Of a stretch of 64,000 nucleotides of DNA, positions 59,431-64,000 are shown one piece after another. The translations under genes and the position numbers were made by a program. Position 1 is the first letter of the stretch, and the number at the start of each line of letters is the position of its first letter. The DNA comes from Liolophura sinensis (lineage: Eukaryota > Mollusca > Polyplacophora > Chitonida > Chitonidae): contig NC_088306.1 of NCBI RefSeq assembly GCF_032854445.1, forward strand, positions 21,487,764 through 21,551,763. The letters are read 5' to 3'. The notes beneath the pieces were generated by a model. It was not told the origin of the DNA and did no database searches. It was given only the letters and a program-made list of their open reading frames with translations.

Positions 59431-60000
59431 TAGATATGCAATAGATAAATTGCTAAATTATTCCAGTCCACAATTTGTTCACAAATTTATTTTAAATGCT
59501 CTTTAATACCACCCCTTTCTAGGCATGTAACGATATGGTTCTGTCACGATACGATATGATAGGATACAGGAGTCGGGAGATGACACGTTCACAATACGTT
59601 TATGACACGCCCACTTTATACAGTGCCTTGTCTGGCCATTGGGCTGGAGAATAAATGATTATTCAATTTTACCTAGGTGAAGCCGTGCATATTTTATTAT
59701 TTGGTAGGTATGGTTACTGTAGAATGGAAAATAAAATCACATCACAGTCATTTCAATTTTATAAATGAAAACATAACTTCATTAATCTTATTTGAATCTC
59801 CAAAAATAAAACATAATCAAGTTTCTTTGGTTAAATTAAATAAATCTACCTGGGAATGAGTCATTCTTAATAAATAAAAAAAACATGGCACTACAATATG
59901 TGATAAATGAAATGAAACATATTACCTTATGAGTTTCAAGTCTTATGAATATCAATGAGTCTTCAGTATCAAATTACATTATCGGAAAAAAAGCAATCAA

Positions 60001-63000
60001 TTATTCCATGTTTCTCTTCAAAAAGATTAAATGGTCAACATGCACACTCTTCAGCTGTGCTCTCTGAGCACTAACCACATCACACACCGTAGAAAACACA
60101 CGCTCGTTAGGCACAGAAGTGCCTGGGGCCCCCAGGTAGGTTTTGGTGAGAGCAGCAAGCAGCAGATAACTCTGCTCATTGAATTTCCACCAAAGCAGAA
60201 TGTGGAGATCATGTGTGGAGATCGGTGACTCAGATTTGTACCTTGCCCCTTCATCAGTAGCGCAAGTATTGGAAGACTTCCCCGTTACCACTTTAGTTAC
60301 AAAAATGTCTCCAAAAAACATTTCCCATAGCAGTTTTTTTTTTTGCAGAGGGTTCGTACTTTTCTTCATCCTGGCATTCAAGGGACTTGTATTGTGGCCT
60401 TTCACAGAGTGAATATGGAACCTCACATGACAAGTCTGAATCAAATGGTAAGTGTGGAATCTCACATGGTAAGTCCAACAGAGTCTGCAGAGTGGAGGTT
60501 TCAGGATCTGTTTTAATAGCAATCTGAGCTGTGAATCAAATGGTAAGTGTGGAATCTCACATGGTAAGTCTGAGAGTCTGCAGAGTGGAGGTGTCAGGCT
60601 CTGTTTTTATAACAATCTGAGCTGTGAATCAAATGGTAAATGTGGAATCTCACATGGTAAGTCCAACAGAGTCTGCAGAGTGGAGGTTTCAGGCTCTGTT
60701 TTAATAGCAATCTGAGCTGTGAATCAAATGGTTAATGTGGAATCTCACATGGTAAGTCCGACAGAGTCTGCAGAGTGGAGGTTTCAGCATCTGTTTTAAT
60801 AGCAATCTGAGCTGTGAATCAAATGGTAAATGTGGAATCTCACATGGTAAGTCCGAGAGTCTGCAGAGTGGAGGTTTCAGCATCTGTTTTTAATAGCAAT
60901 CTGAGCTGTGAATCAAATGGTTAATGTGGAATCTCACATGGTAAGTCCGACAGAGTCTGCAGAGTGGAGGTTTCAGCATCTGTTTTAATAGCAATCTGAG
61001 CTGTGAATCAAATGGTAAATGTGGAATCTCACATGGTAAGTCCAACAGAGTCTGCAGAGTGGAGGTTTCAGCATCTGTTTTAATAGCAATCTGAGCTGTG
61101 AATCAAATGGTAAATGTGGAATCTCACATGGTAAGTCCGACAGAGTCTGCAGAGTGGAGGTGTCAGGATCTGTTTTAATAACAATCTGAGCTGTGAATCA
61201 AATGGTTAATGTGGAATCTCACATGGTAAGTCCGAGAGTCTGCAGAGTGGAGGTTTCAGCATCTGTTTTAATAGCAATCTGAGCTGTGAATCAAATGGTT
61301 AATGTGGAATCTCACATGGTAAGTCCGAGAGTCTGCAGAGTGGAGGTTTCAGCATCTGTTTTAATAGCTATCTGAGCTGTGAATCAAATGGTAAATGTGG
61401 AATCTCACATGGTAAGTCTGACAGAGTCTGCAGAGTGGAGGTTTCAGGATCTGTTTTTATAACAATCTGAGGTGTGAATCAAATGGTAAATGTGGAATCT
61501 CACATGGTAAGTCCGACAGAGTCTGCAGAGTGGAGGTTTCAGGCTCTGTTTTAATAGCAATTTGAGCTGTGAATCAAATGGTAAGTGTGGAATCTCACAT
61601 GGTAAGTCCAACAGAGTCTGCAGAGTGGAGGTTTCAGGTTCTGTTTTTATAACAATCTGAGGTGTGAATCAAATGGTAAATGTGGAATCTCACATGGTAA
61701 GTCCAACAGAGTCTGCAGAGTGGAGGTTTCAGGCTCTGTTTTAATAGCAATTTGAGCTCTGAATCAAATGGTAAGTGTGGAATCTCACATGGTAAGTCTG
61801 ACAGTCTGCAGAGTGGAGGTTTCAGGTTCTGTTTTTATAACAATCTGAGCTGTGAATCAAATGGTACATGTGGAATCTCACATGGTAAGTCCGACAGAGT
61901 CTGCAGAGTGGAGGCGTCAGGATCTGTTTTAATAACAATCTGAGCTGTGAATCAAATGGTAAATGTGGAATCTCACATGGTAAGTCCGAGAGTCTGCAGA
62001 GTGGAGGTTTCAGCATCTGTTTTAATAGCAATCTGAGCTGTGAATCAAATGGTTAATGTGGAATCTCACATGGTAAGTCCGACAGAGTCTGCAGAGTGGA
62101 GGTTTCAGGATCTGTTTTAATAACAATCTGAGCTGTGAATCAAATGGTAAATGTGGAATCTCACATGGTAAGTCCGAGAGTCTGCAGAGTGGAGGTTTCA
62201 GCATCTGTTTTAATAGCAATCTGAGCTGTGAATCAAATGGTAAATGTGGAATCTCACATGGTAAGTCCAACAGAGCCTGCAGAGTGGAGGTGTCAGGCTC
62301 TGTTTTAATAGCAATCTGAGCTGTGAATCAAATGGTAAATGTGGAATCTCACATGGTAAGTCCAACAGAGTCTGCAGAGTGGAGGTGTCAGGCTCTGTTT
62401 TAATAGCAATCTGAGCTGTGAATCAAATGGTTAATGTGGAATCTCACATGGTAAGTCCAACAGAGTCTGCAGAGTGGAGGTTTCAGGATCTGCTTTAATA
62501 GCAATCTGAGCTGTGAATCAAATGGTAAATGTGGAATCTCACATGGTAAGTCCGACAGAGTCTGCAGAGTGGAGGTTTCAGGATCTGCTTTAATAGCAAT
62601 CTGAGCTGTGAATCAAATGGTTAATGTGGAATCTCACATGGTAAGTCTGACAGAGTCTGCAGAGTGGAGGTTTCAGGCTCTGTTTTAATAGCAATTTGAG
62701 CTGTGAATCAAATGGTAAGTGTGGAATCTCACATGGTAAGTCCAACAGAGTCTGCAGAGTGGAGGTTTCAGGATCTGTTTTAATAGCAATCTAAGCTGTG
62801 AATCAAATGGTAAATGTGGAATCTCACATGGTAAGTCTGAGAGTCTGCAGAGTCGAGGTGTCAGGCTCAGCTTTAATAGCAATCTGAGCTGTATAAACAG
62901 CATCATGAAGTGCTGCAGCTTTTGTTCCTGTACTGTTGTACACATGGACCCATGTAACATCATCTTCCTGAGTCAACGAACGAAACCTCGGGTCTAAAGC

Positions 63001-63702
63001 TGAGCACAGCAGGAGGAAGTCTTGGATTTCATTACCAGTGTAGTGTTTTTTAATATCCTTCCTGACGGCAATTTTGATACTCTGTACAAAAGCAGAGTAT
63101 GTCTCTTCATCCACTGTCATGACTTTTGGTATGACCTGTTTTAACGGACCAATGAGTGACGCTGTAGGATGTCGCTGGCTGCACAGAAGTGTTGTGACTG
63201 CCTTGAGAGACTTTGTAACTCCCACGGCTTCCTCTGCCTAGTTCCCTATCATCCAATCACTTTTAATGAAGAGGGCTGTTATTGTGATTAAGCTTTCTGT
63301 GTCTCGTGATGTCCATCCATCAATGGTGATTGCTATGGCTGTGACTTTGTCTAATTCAGAAATAACTCTGTCTCTCACCTCTGAATACAAACAAGGGATC
63401 ACTTTTTTACTGAAGTGAGGGCGGGAGGTCCTGGTGTCTCTACAAGTCGAGGTTGGTCCTAGCTTTGAATGTAGCGTCTGTGCTAAAGAAAGTTGACATT
63501 TTGGTTTGACTCAGTGCGCAGTCTCCGCTGTTATATCAGGGTGGTGCCTCTTCAGGTGAGTAGACATATTTGTGATACGTCCCGTATATCTGCTAGCGAT
63601 TTTGCAAGTCTGACATATTGTTACCGAGCGGTTACCTGCTAGCAGATTTGTAATTCGATCCCTCGCATGGCTCAGGGCATCAAGTTCTGGACGCGATGCC
63701 AT
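60001..63702 (-). pseudogene. hAT/ZBED-like transposase, disrupted
   Basis: Fragments in order on the minus strand: 63702-63511, a BED zinc finger (start MASRPELDALS; CQTC...HLKRHH) ending in a stop; about 63406-63241, a core piece with AIAITIDGWTSRD, including a catalytic-type Asp, then a stop; 63225-62824, with ALDPRFRSL; then the minisatellite; and 60400-60001, with SVPNERVFSTV and ending in HLIFLKRNME, the C-terminal hAT dimerisation region. In-frame stops, frame changes, a missing stretch after the DGWTS region and the inserted array make it non-functional. A domesticated ZBED gene would keep an open frame, which this does not. Confidence 0.85.
60408..62893 (-). repeat. 95-bp minisatellite made from transposase coding sequence (about 26 copies)
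   Basis: The unit is 95 bp, with about 91-bp variants lacking ACAG next to the PstI site. Each unit holds GTCTGCAGAGTGGAGG and CTCACATGGTAAGTC on the plus strand. At both ends the array grades into transposase coding sequence: on the right the frame reads DTSTLQTL into the first unit, and on the left a unit grades into the DLSCEVPYSL reading. The unit is therefore a duplicated piece of the gene. Since 95 is not a multiple of 3, every copy shifts the frame. Copies differ at few sites, suggesting recent expansion or homogenisation. Confidence 0.93.
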
Positions 63703-64000
63703 TTTGGTTGTTGGTCTTTCAGGGAGACCAACAGCCTACTATGGGTCATTTGATTAGTTGTACTGCTGACCAAGAGCCAATTAGAGCAAGGCTTCGGGAA
63801 ACGGGCTGACTTCCGCCGGTAGCCGAAACACAGATTTAAACCTGGCAAACTAAAGATTTGTGAGTTCATTCACACCTTCGCATAATACCTTATACATAGA
63901 CGTTGCACGATTTATTGAGAATAAACCAACCATTATGAAATCTGTATCGTGATACGTGTTTTCGTGTATCCATAGGCATATCGTGGGACAACGAATCTCA

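Larger units (their letters stand above)
59519..64000 (-). mobile_element. Decayed hAT-superfamily DNA transposon (ZBED-like), runs off right edge
   Basis: The left tip reads TAGGCATGTAACGATATGG, a terminus style common in animal hAT elements. TCACGATAC occurs about 25 bp inside the left end and its complement GTATCGTGA at 63951-63959 near the right end, an inverted subterminal pair. Between them lies a broken BED-finger transposase on the minus strand and a 95-bp minisatellite. The right terminal repeat and target-site duplication were not found and probably lie just beyond 64000. The element lies upstream of the first visible SHIP exon, so it is probably within a SHIP 5' intron. Confidence 0.75.

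Noticed and set aside
61752-62270. ORFs in the 60-63 kb array
   Set aside because: Readings of the 95-bp minisatellite; the frame shifts at every unit.
60408-62893. CRISPR-like array
   Set aside because: Units are contiguous without unique spacers and the setting is a eukaryotic genome.

Overview
The window reads as nuclear DNA of an invertebrate animal, most likely a mollusc. The sequence is AT-rich and intron-bearing. It is crowded with tRNA-derived SINEs, MITE-like elements, minisatellites and the palindrome TACATGTA. It contains one clearly recognisable gene, whose domain order is that of the animal SHIP inositol phosphatases. The mollusc call is inference from repeat style and gene type; I did not match it to a species.

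Layout. 1-20.3 kb: gene-poor and repeat-rich. A 46-codon open exon-like stretch runs off the left edge on the minus strand (1-138), and a candidate first coding exon lies on the minus strand at 20219-20289. Between them are three large minisatellites: a 24-bp unit at 6.4-7.5 kb, a 41-bp unit at 7.7-8.6 kb, and a 66-bp unit at 17.7-19.7 kb. 20.3-21.5 kb: a comparatively CpG-rich, promoter-like stretch with a GTCACGTGAC palindrome and a CRE. 21.5-37 kb: no gene recognised; SINEs, MITE-like elements and small tandem repeats. 37-44.1 kb: almost free of SINEs, directly 3' of the SHIP gene.

44.1-58.6 kb, minus strand: sixteen exons of a SHIP-type phosphatidylinositol-3,4,5-trisphosphate 5-phosphatase (INPPL1/INPP5D family). 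They encode the PH-related region, complete catalytic domain, C2 domain, proline-rich tail and C-terminal SAM domain. All splice phases agree and the exons join into 882 codons plus a stop. The N-terminal SH2 exons are not in the window and presumably lie beyond 64 kb. The product should hydrolyse PtdIns(3,4,5)P3 to PtdIns(3,4)P2 at the plasma membrane and so oppose PI3-kinase signalling.

59.5-64 kb: a decayed hAT-superfamily transposon on the minus strand, encoding a BED-finger, ZBED-like transposase. A short piece of its own coding sequence has been amplified in place into about 26 copies of a 95-bp minisatellite. It probably sits in a SHIP 5' intron. This is the most unusual structure in the window.
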